NCBI RefSeq assembly: GCF_002968285.2
Contig: NZ_CP134400.1
Span: 558,001-622,000, forward strand
DNA from: Mycobacterium sp. ITM-2016-00318
Lineage (GTDB): Bacteria > Actinomycetota > Actinomycetes > Mycobacteriales > Mycobacteriaceae
Direction: 5' to 3'
DNA length: 64,000 nt
In this document: piece after piece, positions 56,905 through 64,000 of the stretch
Numbering within the stretch: the stretch's first letter is position 1
Layout: each line of letters begins with the position of its first letter
Position numbers and translations under genes: made by a program
Notes under the pieces: model-generated
Told to the model about the DNA's origin: nothing
Databases searched by the model: none
The model's input: the letters and a program-made list of their open reading frames with translations, nothing else

Positions 56905-57387
56905 ATGACCCCGCTGGACCAGATCGCGCCCGCCTTCGTCGAGATGGCGCATTCGATCGTGTGGGCGTCGGTGGCGACCGTCGACGCCGACGGCAAGCCG
57001 CGCACCCGGATTCTGCACCCGTATTGGGAGTGGGACGGCATCGACCTGTTCGGTTGGATAGCCACCGTGCCCAGCCGGGTCAAGCGGGCCCACCTCGCCG
57101 CGCATCCCGAGATGTCGGTCAGCTACTGGTCGCCAAGCCACGACACCTGCAGCTCCGAATGCCTGGTGGAGTGGTACACCGATGACGAGACCCGAAAAGC
57201 GGTGTGGGACAGGTTCGCCAACGGCCCGCAGCCAGTGGGCTACGACCCGAGGATAATTCCGATGTGGAAGGATGGCCCGACGTCGAAGGAGTTCGCCGTG
57301 CTGCGGCTGAGCCCGTACCGGCTGAGGGTCATGCCGGGCACGGTGATGACACAGGGTGAGGGGGAGGTTCTGCTCTGGCACTCGTGA
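56905..57387 (+). CDS. Pyridoxamine 5'-phosphate oxidase-like flavin-binding protein
   Basis: A 160-residue split-beta-barrel protein: IVWASVATVDADGKPRTRIL (about 18-37) and the SRVKRAHLAAHPEMSVSYWS region are typical of FMN- or F420-binding PPOX-fold enzymes. The substrate is unknown. Its TGA overlaps the GTG of the P450 (GTGA), so the two are coupled and may share a redox pathway. Confidence 0.85.
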   Translation: MTPLDQIAPAFVEMAHSIVWASVATVDADGKPRTRILHPYWEWDGIDLFGWIATVPSRVKRAHLAAHPEMSVSYWSPSHDTCSSECLVEWYTDDETRKAVWDRFANGPQPVGYDPRIIPMWKDGPTSKEFAVLRLSPYRLRVMPGTVMTQGEGEVLLWHS

Positions 57388-58733
57388 GCGACGTCAGCAC
57401 GCTGCCGTTGGCCCCGAAGAACCCTCTGCCCCTGAGAGATCTGTTGAAGCTGCTACGGCGGCTCGACACAGGCCAGGAAACGATCCGCGACGCGGGCGGA
57501 CCGATCACCCGCATCCAGTTCGGGCCGAAGAGGTTGTTCCCGCCGATCGTGGCGGTGTTCTCACCCAATGCGATGCGCGACGTGTTAGGGCGCTCCGACG
57601 CCTTCTCCGAGCGGTGCATCATCCACAACGAGGTGCGCGACATCGCGGGCGACAGCCTTTTCGTGTTGCCCAACGAGCAATGGCGGCCCCGCAAGCGAGC
57701 GCTGCAGCCTGTCTTCACCAAGCACAATGTGCGCGCCTTCGGCGGCCACATGTCCGGTGCGGCACAGAAATTCGTCGATCGCTGGCTGGATGGCGCAGAA
57801 ATCGACCTGGATGTGGAGTGTCGCAAGGTCGCCATGGCTTCGCTGGGCCGCTCGATCCTCGGCGTCGATCTCAACGAACGGGCAGACACGATCGCCCGGT
57901 GTATGCACGTCGCATCGTCCTATACCGCCGACCGCTCATTGCGCCCGGTGCGGGCGCCGAGATGGCTCCCGACCCCGGCCCGGCGCCGGGCCCGCGCGGC
58001 GGTCGCGGCGATGCGTGCGATCACCGACCAGATGGTCGCCGCCTGCCGCGCCGACCCGAACCGCGACGCGCCCTTGGTGCAGGCGTTGATCGCCGCCAGC
58101 GATCCTCAAACCGGGCAGCCTCTTTCCGACGCCGACATCTCCAACGATCTGTTGTTGTTCATGCTCGCCGGCCACGACACCACGGCGACAGCGCTGACGT
58201 ACTCGCTGTGGATCCTCGGCCACCACCCCGACATCCAAGCGCGGGTCGCCGCCGAGGCCGCCGCCATCGGCGACCGCGAGCTGACCCCCGAGGATGTGTC
58301 ACACCTCGGTTACACCACGCAGGTGCTGCACGAGGCATTGCGGCTGTGTCCACCCGCGGCGGGTGTGGCGCGCCTGGCCACTCGCGACATCGCCGTCGAC
58401 GGCTACCGCGTGGAAGCGGGCAGCCTGATTGCCGTGGGTCTCTATGGGCTGCACCATGATCCGGCGCTGTGGGACCGGCCGTCGGACTTCGATCCGGACC
58501 GATTCAGCCCCGAGAACAACAACGCCAGGGACCGCTGGCAGTTCCTGCCGTTTCTCGGCGGCGGACGCCCATGTATCGGTGAGCACTTCGCGCGGTTGGA
58601 GACGACGCTCGCGCTGGCCACCATCGTCCGCGCGGTGGTGATCCGATCGCTGGATCCCGATTTCCAGTGCGAGGTGCCGTTCACCACGGTCGCGAAGGGT
58701 CCGATCCGCGCGCAGGTGGCGGCGCGGACGTGA
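57384..58733 (+). CDS. Cytochrome P450
   Basis: A 449-residue P450: oxygen-activating I-helix AGHDTTA (about 254-260), ExxR in HEALRLCPPAAG (about 310), PERF-like FDPDRFSPEN, and the heme-ligand loop FLGGGRPCIGEHFA with the thiolate Cys near 402. It oxidises an unknown, probably lipid or aromatic, substrate. No dedicated ferredoxin gene is adjacent. GTG start overlapping the PPOX stop. It belongs to the accessory island. Confidence 0.93.
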   Translation: MSDVSTLPLAPKNPLPLRDLLKLLRRLDTGQETIRDAGGPITRIQFGPKRLFPPIVAVFSPNAMRDVLGRSDAFSERCIIHNEVRDIAGDSLFVLPNEQWRPRKRALQPVFTKHNVRAFGGHMSGAAQKFVDRWLDGAEIDLDVECRKVAMASLGRSILGVDLNERADTIARCMHVASSYTADRSLRPVRAPRWLPTPARRRARAAVAAMRAITDQMVAACRADPNRDAPLVQALIAASDPQTGQPLSDADISNDLLLFMLAGHDTTATALTYSLWILGHHPDIQARVAAEAAAIGDRELTPEDVSHLGYTTQVLHEALRLCPPAAGVARLATRDIAVDGYRVEAGSLIAVGLYGLHHDPALWDRPSDFDPDRFSPENNNARDRWQFLPFLGGGRPCIGEHFARLETTLALATIVRAVVIRSLDPDFQCEVPFTTVAKGPIRAQVAART

Positions 58734-58819
58734 ACGCGTCATCGGTGATCCGGGTCGCCGCCGCGGTGGTCCTCGACGCTGACCGCCGAGCAGTTGCGCC
58801 GCGCCGGCCATTGCGGTAG
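58730..58819 (+). pseudogene. Possible remnant of a Nudix-like gene
   Basis: A GTG overlapping the P450 stop opens a 29-codon frame starting VNASSVIRVAAAVVLDAD, like the first strand of a Nudix hydrolase, that then ends at TAG. The next frame continues LTAEQLRRAGHCGS. The two pieces suggest the ends of a gene whose middle was deleted. It is weak evidence. Confidence 0.35.
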
Positions 58820-58847
58820 CCGCACTCCGACAGCAGACTCGTAGGAC

Positions 58848-59231
58848 ATGGCCTACATCAAGCCCCCGTGGTTCGTCCGCAAGATCTTCAACAAGGTCGC
58901 GATGGCGACCGGAGTCGGCAACAGCCAGACGCTGACCGTGACCAGGCGCGTCAGCAAGGAGCCGCAGCACATCCCCGTCGTCGTTCCCGAGGTCGGCGGG
59001 GTGAAGTACCTGGTGTCGACCCGCGGCGAGGCCGAATGGGTGCGCAACGTCCGCGCCGACCCGCACGTCAAGCTGGGCGACACGAAGTACGTGGCCACCG
59101 AGGTGCCCGTCGAGGAGCGTGCGCCGGTCATCGCCGCCTACCGGCCGCTGGCGGGCAAGGTCGTCGAGGGCTACTGGAAGCAACTGCCCAATGACGCCGA
59201 CCACCCCACCTTCGCGCTGACGCCCGGCTGA
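58848..59231 (+). CDS. Ddn-like (DUF385) deazaflavin-dependent nitroreductase family protein
   Basis: A 127-residue split-barrel protein: KPPWFVRKIFNKVAMATGVG start, VPEVGGVKYLVSTRGEAEWVRNV and YWKQLPNDADHPTFAL end. It belongs to the F420-binding Ddn family and resembles Rv0523c, though that gene is on the other strand relative to hemL in M. tuberculosis. A quinone or nitro-reductase role is typical for the family. Confidence 0.85.
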   Translation: MAYIKPPWFVRKIFNKVAMATGVGNSQTLTVTRRVSKEPQHIPVVVPEVGGVKYLVSTRGEAEWVRNVRADPHVKLGDTKYVATEVPVEERAPVIAAYRPLAGKVVEGYWKQLPNDADHPTFALTPG

Positions 59232-59238
59232 TCTGCGC

Positions 59239-59295
59239 CGAATTCTGCGCGACGGCTGCTATCGCCGGCTGATCACGACCCTCGCGCAGAATTCG
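59239..59295. terminator. Perfect 14-base inverted repeat before hemL
   Basis: CGAATTCTGCGCGA (59239-59252) and TCGCGCAGAATTCG (59282-59295) are exact reverse complements with a 29-base loop, between the Ddn-like gene and hemL. It could terminate the upstream gene; no T-run follows, so it may be a dispersed palindrome. Confidence 0.55.
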
Positions 59296-59360
59296 AGGCC
59301 AAAGGGTGAACTCCTACACCCTGTAGTTGACGCTTCCTGGCCAGCTGGGACACTGGTGCC

Positions 59361-60662
59361 ATGTCCGGCACCGACGTCTCCGCGAAGCTCTTCGCCGACG
59401 CGTGCGCCCTCATCCCCGGCGGCGTCAACTCGCCGGTGCGCGCCTTCTCCGCGGTCGGCGGGACCCCGCGCTTCATCACCTCGGCCAAGGGCTACTGGCT
59501 GACCGACGCCGACGACAACCTGTACGTCGACCTGGTGTGCTCCTGGGGCCCGATGATCCTGGGACACGCGCACCCGGCTGTCGTCGAAGCCGTCCAGCGC
59601 GCCGCGGCGGGCGGCCTGTCCTTCGGCGCCCCCACGCCAAGCGAGAGCGAGCTGGCCGCCGAGATCATCGGCCGGGTCGACGCCGTCGACCGGCTGCGGC
59701 TGGTCAACTCGGGCACCGAAGCGACCATGAGTGCGATCCGGCTGGCCCGCGGATTCACCCGCCGCGCCAAGATCGTCAAGTTCTCCGGCTGCTACCACGG
59801 CCACAGCGACGCGCTGCTCGCCGACGCGGGCTCCGGCGTCGCGACGCTCGGGCTGCCGTCCTCGCCGGGCGTCACCGGCGCCGCCGCAGCCGACACCATC
59901 GTGTTGCCCTATAACAACGTTCCCGCGCTCGAAGAGGTGTTCGGCCGCTTCGGCGACGAGATCGCGTGCGTGATCAGCGAGGCCAGCCCCGGCAACATGG
60001 GCACCGTCCCGCCGCTGCCCGGCTACAACGCCGCGCTGCGCCGCATCACCGCCGAGCACAGCGCTCTGCTGATTCTCGACGAGGTGATGACCGGGTTCCG
60101 GGTCAGCCGATCGGGTTGGTACGGCATCGATTCCGTCGACGCCGACCTGTTCACGTACGGCAAGGTGATGAGCGGCGGACTGCCCGCGGCGGCGTTCGGC
60201 GGAAGGGCCGAGGTCATGGAGCGGCTGGCGCCTCTCGGTCCCGTGTATCAGGCGGGCACCCTGTCGGGTAACCCCGTGGCGATGGCTGCCGGGCTCGCGA
60301 CGCTGCGCGCCGCGGACGACGACGTCTACGCCAAGCTCGACGCCAACGCCGACCGGTTGACCGACATGCTGTCGCGTGCCCTGACCGATGCCGGTGTCGC
60401 GCACGGAATCTCGCGGGCGGGCAACATGTTCAGCGTGTTCTTCACCGACGCGCCCGTCACCGACTTCGCGGCGGCCAAGGCGACCGAGACGTGGCGCTAC
60501 CCCGCGTTCTTCCATGCACTGCTCGACGCGGGTGTATACCCGCCGTGCAGCGCGTACGAGACCTGGTTCGTGTCGGCGGCCCTCGACGACGCGGCGTTCG
60601 ACCACATCGCCGCCGCGCTGCCGGGCGCCGCGCAAGCCGCTGCCGAGGCGCAACCGGGATGA
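59361..60662 (+). CDS. hemL: Glutamate-1-semialdehyde 2,1-aminomutase
   Basis: A 433-residue PLP enzyme: pyridoxal lysine in [10 protein letters not shown] (about 267-276), [26 protein letters not shown] and KFSGCYHGH. It converts glutamate-1-semialdehyde to 5-aminolevulinate, feeding HemB at 52.3 kb. It begins the Rv0524-Rv0529 run, in which every gene overlaps the next by four bases. ATG at 59361. Confidence 0.97.
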   Translation: MSGTDVSAKLFADACALIPGGVNSPVRAFSAVGGTPRFITSAKGYWLTDADDNLYVDLVCSWGPMILGHAHPAVVEAVQRAAAGGLSFGAPTPSESELAAEIIGRVDAVDRLRLVNSGTEATMSAIRLARGFTRRAKIVKFSGCYHGHSDALLADAGSGVATLGLPSSPGVTGAAAADTIVLPYNNVPALEEVFGRFGDEIACVISEASPGNMGTVPPLPGYNAALRRITAEHSALLILDEVMTGFRVSRSGWYGIDSVDADLFTYGKVMSGGLPAAAFGGRAEVMERLAPLGPVYQAGTLSGNPVAMAAGLATLRAADDDVYAKLDANADRLTDMLSRALTDAGVAHGISRAGNMFSVFFTDAPVTDFAAAKATETWRYPAFFHALLDAGVYPPCSAYETWFVSAALDDAAFDHIAAALPGAAQAAAEAQPG

Positions 60663-61267
60663 CAGACAAAACAATCGTGCATGTGATGCGGCACGGCGAG
60701 GTGCACAACCCGGACAAGATCCTCTACGGCCGACTGCCCGACTATCACCTGTCGGAGAGGGGTCGGGCGCAGGCGCAGCGGGTCGCCGACTGGCTCGCCG
60801 AGCGTGACGTCGTCTACGTCGTCGCCTCCCCGCTGGAGCGCGCTAAGGAGACCGCGACCCCGATCGCCGAGCGGCGCGGCCTGTCGATCGACACCGACGA
60901 CGACCTCATCGAATCCATGAACATCTTTCAGGGTCAGAGGGTTTCCCCCGGCGACGGCGCCCTTCGCGACCCGCGCAACTGGTGGCATCTGCGCAATCCG
61001 CGCACCCCGTCGTGGGGTGAGCCCTACGCCGAGATCGCGGAACGGATGACGGCGGCGCTGCACCGGGCCAGGAGCAAGGCTACGGGCCACGAAGCGGTCT
61101 GTGTCAGCCATCAGCTCCCGGTGGAGACCTTGCGACGCGCGATGACGGCAAAGACGTTGCACCACTTCCCGACCCGGCGGCTGTGCAACCTCGCGTCCCT
61201 GACGTCCTTCTACTTCCACGGTGACACCTACGTCGGCTGGGGCTATTCGGAGCTGGCGGGGCAGTGA
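60659..61267 (+). CDS. Histidine phosphatase family protein (Rv0525)
   Basis: A 202-residue phosphoglycerate-mutase-like phosphatase: phospho-His in [11 protein letters not shown] (about residue 11), and the second His in [16 protein letters not shown]. The substrate is unknown. Its ATG overlaps the hemL stop (ATGA) and its TGA overlaps the next GTG, so it is locked between heme synthesis and cytochrome c maturation genes. Confidence 0.9.
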   Translation: MTDKTIVHVMRHGEVHNPDKILYGRLPDYHLSERGRAQAQRVADWLAERDVVYVVASPLERAKETATPIAERRGLSIDTDDDLIESMNIFQGQRVSPGDGALRDPRNWWHLRNPRTPSWGEPYAEIAERMTAALHRARSKATGHEAVCVSHQLPVETLRRAMTAKTLHHFPTRRLCNLASLTSFYFHGDTYVGWGYSELAGQ

Positions 61268-61860
61268 AGTGGTGGGTCGTCATCGCGGGTGCGGCGCTGG
61301 TCGCACTCGCCGGATGCTCAACGGGTGACGACGCCGTAGCCCAGGGCGGCACGTTCGAATTCGTCGCCCCGGGTGGCAAGACCGACATCTTCTACGATCC
61401 ACCCGAAAACCGCGGTCGCCCAGGCCGGTTGGCCGGACCCAGCCTGACCGACCCCGCGAAGAGCCTTTCGCTCGACGACTTCGCCGGCAAGGTCGTCGTC
61501 GTCAATGTGTGGGGACAGTGGTGCGGACCGTGCCGCTCGGAGATCGGTCAGCTGCAGCAGGTGTACGACGCCACCAAGGCCGACGGCGTCGCATTCCTCG
61601 GCATCGATGTTCGCGACAACAACCGCGATGCCGCCCGCGACTTCGTCACCGACCGCAAGGTGACGTTTCCGTCCATCTACGACCCGTCGATGCGCACGAT
61701 GATCGCGTTCGGCGGCAAGTACCCCACGACCGTCATCCCCTCCACCATCGTGCTGGACCGCGAGCACCGGGTCGCGGCAATCTTCCTGCGGGAGCTGCTG
61801 GCTTCCGATCTGCAGCCCGTCGTGGCGCGGCTCGCCGCCGAACCGGCGCCGCAGACATGA
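61264..61860 (+). CDS. TlpA/ResA-like thioredoxin lipoprotein (Rv0526)
   Basis: A 198-residue lipoprotein: lipobox VALAGC with Cys near 19, then a thioredoxin fold with the active-site WCGPC (about 82-86) and cis-Pro region STIVLDREHR. It should reduce apocytochrome c cysteines on the outer face using electrons from CcdA. Start is the GTG at 61264; it overlaps ccdA by four bases. Confidence 0.93.
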   Translation: MKWWVVIAGAALVALAGCSTGDDAVAQGGTFEFVAPGGKTDIFYDPPENRGRPGRLAGPSLTDPAKSLSLDDFAGKVVVVNVWGQWCGPCRSEIGQLQQVYDATKADGVAFLGIDVRDNNRDAARDFVTDRKVTFPSIYDPSMRTMIAFGGKYPTTVIPSTIVLDREHRVAAIFLRELLASDLQPVVARLAAEPAPQT

Positions 61861-62684
61861 CCGGTTTCGGCGAGATCGCCGCTGCCGGACCCGTTCTGGC
61901 GGCGCTGGGTGTCTCTGTCCTTGCCGGGCTGGTGTCGTTCGCGTCGCCGTGCGTCGTGCCCCTGGTCCCCGGCTACCTGTCCTACCTGGCCGCGATCGTC
62001 GGGGTGGAGGACGAGCCCCACCTCCCACGCCCAGACTCACGTTCCGGCGAAGAAGTGCGAGAGAAATCCACCGAAACGTCCATCTCGACGAAGTCCGCGC
62101 GGCTTCGCGTCGCGGGAGCGGCAGCCCTGTTCGTCGCGGGCTTCACAGCGGTGTTCGTGCTCGGCACCGTCGCCGTGCTCGGAATGACGGGCGCGCTGAT
62201 CACTAACCAAATGCTGCTGCAACGCATCGGCGGGGTCGTGACGATCCTGATGGGGCTGGTGTTCGTCGGTTTCATCCCGCTGCTGCAGCGCGACACCCGG
62301 TTCGCGCCCCGTCAGCTGTCGACCATCGGCGGCGCCCCGCTGTTGGGCGCGGTGTTCGCCCTTGGCTGGACGCCGTGCCTCGGGCCGACGCTCACCGGCG
62401 TGATCGCGGTCGCCTCGGCCACCGAAGGCGCGAACGTCGTGCGAGGCGTCCTTCTGGTGATCGCCTACTGCCTCGGATTGGGAATTCCCTTCGTGCTGTT
62501 GGCCTTCGGCTCCGCGCGAGCCGTACAGGGCATGGGCTGGCTGAGGCGCCACAGCCGGCAGATCCAGATCTTCGGCGGCGTGCTGCTCATCCTGGTGGGC
62601 ACCGCACTGGTCACCGGTGTGTGGAACGACTTCGTGTCGTGGGTGCGCGACGCGTTCGTCAGCGACGTCAGGCTGCCCATATGA
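61857..62684 (+). CDS. ccdA: Cytochrome c biogenesis protein CcdA
   Basis: A 275-residue membrane protein with six helices. The redox cysteines are in SFASPCVVPLVPGY (about residue 31) and GWTPCLGPTL (about 178). It carries reducing power across the membrane to the TlpA-like thioredoxin. A hydrophilic stretch of about 35 residues (PHLPRPDSRSGEEVREKSTE and following) separates the first and second helices and is encoded by a repeat-like segment; this loop is longer than in typical CcdA. ATGA overlaps at both ends. Confidence 0.93.
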   Translation: MTGFGEIAAAGPVLAALGVSVLAGLVSFASPCVVPLVPGYLSYLAAIVGVEDEPHLPRPDSRSGEEVREKSTETSISTKSARLRVAGAAALFVAGFTAVFVLGTVAVLGMTGALITNQMLLQRIGGVVTILMGLVFVGFIPLLQRDTRFAPRQLSTIGGAPLLGAVFALGWTPCLGPTLTGVIAVASATEGANVVRGVLLVIAYCLGLGIPFVLLAFGSARAVQGMGWLRRHSRQIQIFGGVLLILVGTALVTGVWNDFVSWVRDAFVSDVRLPI

Positions 62685-64000
62685 GGCGGCTAGGGGCGCT
62701 CACACGCAACACCTGGCGCACGCTGACCTCGATGGGCACGGCGCTGGTGCTGCTGTTCCTGCTCGCGCTCGCCGCGATACCGGGCGCCCTCTTGCCGCAG
62801 CGCAGCCTGAACGAATCCAAGGTCGAGCAGTACATCGCCGAACATCCGACGATCGGGCCGTGGTTGGACCGGCTGCAGGCGTTCGCGGTGTTCTCCAGCT
62901 TCTGGTTCACCGCCATCTACGCGTTGCTCTTCATCTCCCTTGTCGGCTGCCTGACGCCGCGGCTACTCGAACACATCCGCAGCCTGCGCGCCACGCCCGT
63001 CGCCGCACCGCGCAATCTCGCCCGGCTGCCCAAGCACCACACCGCCGAGGTGGCGGGCGAACCCGACGCTGTCTCCGCCGCCGTGACGGAGCGGCTGCGC
63101 GGCTGGCGACGCGTCACGCGCACCGAGGGCGAGGCCATCGAAATCTCCGCGGAGAAAGGCTATCTGCGCGAGTTCGGCAACATCGTTTTCCACTTCGCGC
63201 TGCTGGGACTGCTCGTCTCGGTGGCTGTCGGCAAGCTGTTCGGCTACGAGGGCAACGTCATCGTGATCGCCGACGGCGGACCGGGCTTCTGCTCGGCCTC
63301 ACCGGCCGCTTTCGACTCGTTCCGGGCGGGCAACACCGTCGACGGCACCTCGCTGAACCCGATCTGCCTGCGTGTCAACGACTTCGACGCGCAATACCTG
63401 CCGTCGGGGCAGGCGCTGGCATTCGCCGCCAACATCGACTACCAGGAAGGCGCGGATCTCGACACCGACACGTGGCGGCCCTACCACCTGAAGGTCAACG
63501 AACCGCTGCGCATCGGAGGCGACCGCGTCTACCTGCAGGGCCACGGCTACGCGCCCACGTTCACCGTCACTTTTCCCGACGGCCAGACCCGCACCCAGAC
63601 CGTGCAGTGGCGGCCCGACGACGCGGTCACACTGTTGTCGTCGGGAGTCATGCGTTTCGACCCGCCGGGCGGCACGTACCCCGACGCCGACGAGCGCCGC
63701 AAGCACCAGATCGCGATCCAGGGACTGTTCGCGCCGACCGAGCAGCTGCATGGCACCCTGCTGTCGTCGAGCTTCCCCGCACTGAACGACCCCGCGGTGG
63801 CCGTCGACATCTACCGCGGCGACGCGGGGCTGGACACCGGTCGGCCGCAGTCGCTGTTCACCCTCGACCCGCGGCTCATCGACCAGAAGCGGCTGACCAA
63901 GGTGGCGCGGGTGAACCTGCCCGCAGGCGAGCAGGCCCGCCTGGATGACGGCACGCTTGTCCGCTTCGACGGGGCGGTGCCCTTCATCAACCTCCAGGTG
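62681..64000 (+). CDS. resB: Cytochrome c biogenesis protein ResB, 3' end outside the window
   Basis: 440 codons are visible. Membrane helices occur near 19-38, 70-92 and 165-185, followed by a large extracytoplasmic domain containing NPICLRVNDFDAQYLPSG. ResB works with CcsA to export or attach heme to apocytochrome c (system II). ATG overlaps the ccdA stop. The final helix and the partner ccsA (Rv0529 type) should follow beyond the window. Confidence 0.94.
   Translation, partial: MRRLGALTRNTWRTLTSMGTALVLLFLLALAAIPGALLPQRSLNESKVEQYIAEHPTIGPWLDRLQAFAVFSSFWFTAIYALLFISLVGCLTPRLLEHIRSLRATPVAAPRNLARLPKHHTAEVAGEPDAVSAAVTERLRGWRRVTRTEGEAIEISAEKGYLREFGNIVFHFALLGLLVSVAVGKLFGYEGNVIVIADGGPGFCSASPAAFDSFRAGNTVDGTSLNPICLRVNDFDAQYLPSGQALAFAANIDYQEGADLDTDTWRPYHLKVNEPLRIGGDRVYLQGHGYAPTFTVTFPDGQTRTQTVQWRPDDAVTLLSSGVMRFDPPGGTYPDADERRKHQIAIQGLFAPTEQLHGTLLSSSFPALNDPAVAVDIYRGDAGLDTGRPQSLFTLDPRLIDQKRLTKVARVNLPAGEQARLDDGTLVRFDGAVPFINLQV

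Noticed and set aside
59259-60674. 471-codon minus-strand frame opposite hemL
   Set aside because: It is a shadow of hemL; hemL carries the PLP lysine and full family signature.

Overview
The window is a GC-rich actinobacterial chromosome segment from a mycobacterium, most likely a rapidly growing non-tuberculous Mycolicibacterium. Gene order follows Mycobacterium tuberculosis from about Rv0456c to Rv0528 almost step by step: echA2, Rv0457c, aldehyde dehydrogenase, lpdC, ramB, icl1, fadB2, the Rv0472c regulator (MadR), hbhA, deoC, murB, lprQ, mshA, gpm1, senX3-regX3, ppx, proC, bS22, galE2-like, serB1, hemACDB, hemL, and the ccdA/resB cytochrome c maturation genes. Mycothiol (mshA), HbhA, RamB and SenX3-RegX3 confirm the lineage. 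Coding is dense, with GTG/TTG starts and many 4-base ATGA/GTGA overlaps. I see no rRNA, tRNA, CRISPR array, insertion sequence or prophage.

Layout. 1-5.5 kb (minus): the end of an enoyl-CoA hydratase, an NAD(P)-binding protein, an accessory DUF2563 / TPR-region / small membrane protein cassette that looks ESX-linked, and an S9A oligopeptidase. 5.7-15.7 kb: aldehyde dehydrogenase + DUF779, small membrane proteins, lpdC, ramB, acyl-ACP thioesterase, isocitrate lyase with RamB-like boxes, fadB2. 15.7-17.3 kb (minus): ppk2 behind the TetR regulator MadR. 17.4-23.1 kb: DUF445, XRE regulator, hbhA, deoC, DUF2993 and nitrilase genes. 23.1-26.2 kb: an accessory divergent locus (see below). 26.2-35.9 kb: methyltransferase, DUF2505, murB, L,D-transpeptidase, SDR, a LysM protein, ROK regulator, mshA, YbjN, gpm1. 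36-46.5 kb: senX3-regX3, ppx, Rv0497-Rv0499-like genes, proC, the BldC-like Rv0500A, bS22, epimerase, acyltransferase. 46.5-54.9 kb: MaoC dehydratase, serB1, glutaredoxin, hemACDB and small membrane proteins. 55-59.2 kb: an accessory island (MpaB-like oxygenase, TetR with a frameshifted tail, DUF3024, PPOX, P450, Ddn-like protein). 59.3 kb to the end: hemL, histidine phosphatase, TlpA-like thioredoxin, ccdA and the start of resB.

Most striking findings. (1) At 23.1-26.2 kb an agmatinase-family hydrolase of guanidine-hydrolase (GdmH) size and a sodium:solute symporter diverge from a 329-bp gap. That gap holds a guanidine-III riboswitch (minus strand, for the hydrolase) and a guanidine-I (ykkC) riboswitch (plus strand, for the symporter). 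This makes an apparent guanidine uptake and hydrolysis module controlled by two unrelated RNA classes for the same ligand. (2) A leaderless mini-ORF with four consecutive Cys codons lies upstream of the ROK regulator-mshA genes and suggests cysteine-responsive attenuation of mycothiol synthesis. (3) A MIRU-like repeat ORF is joined by ATGA overlaps at both ends between mshA and ybjN. (4) The accessory TetR gene carries a one-base frameshift and its partner gene has a near-perfect palindromic operator.
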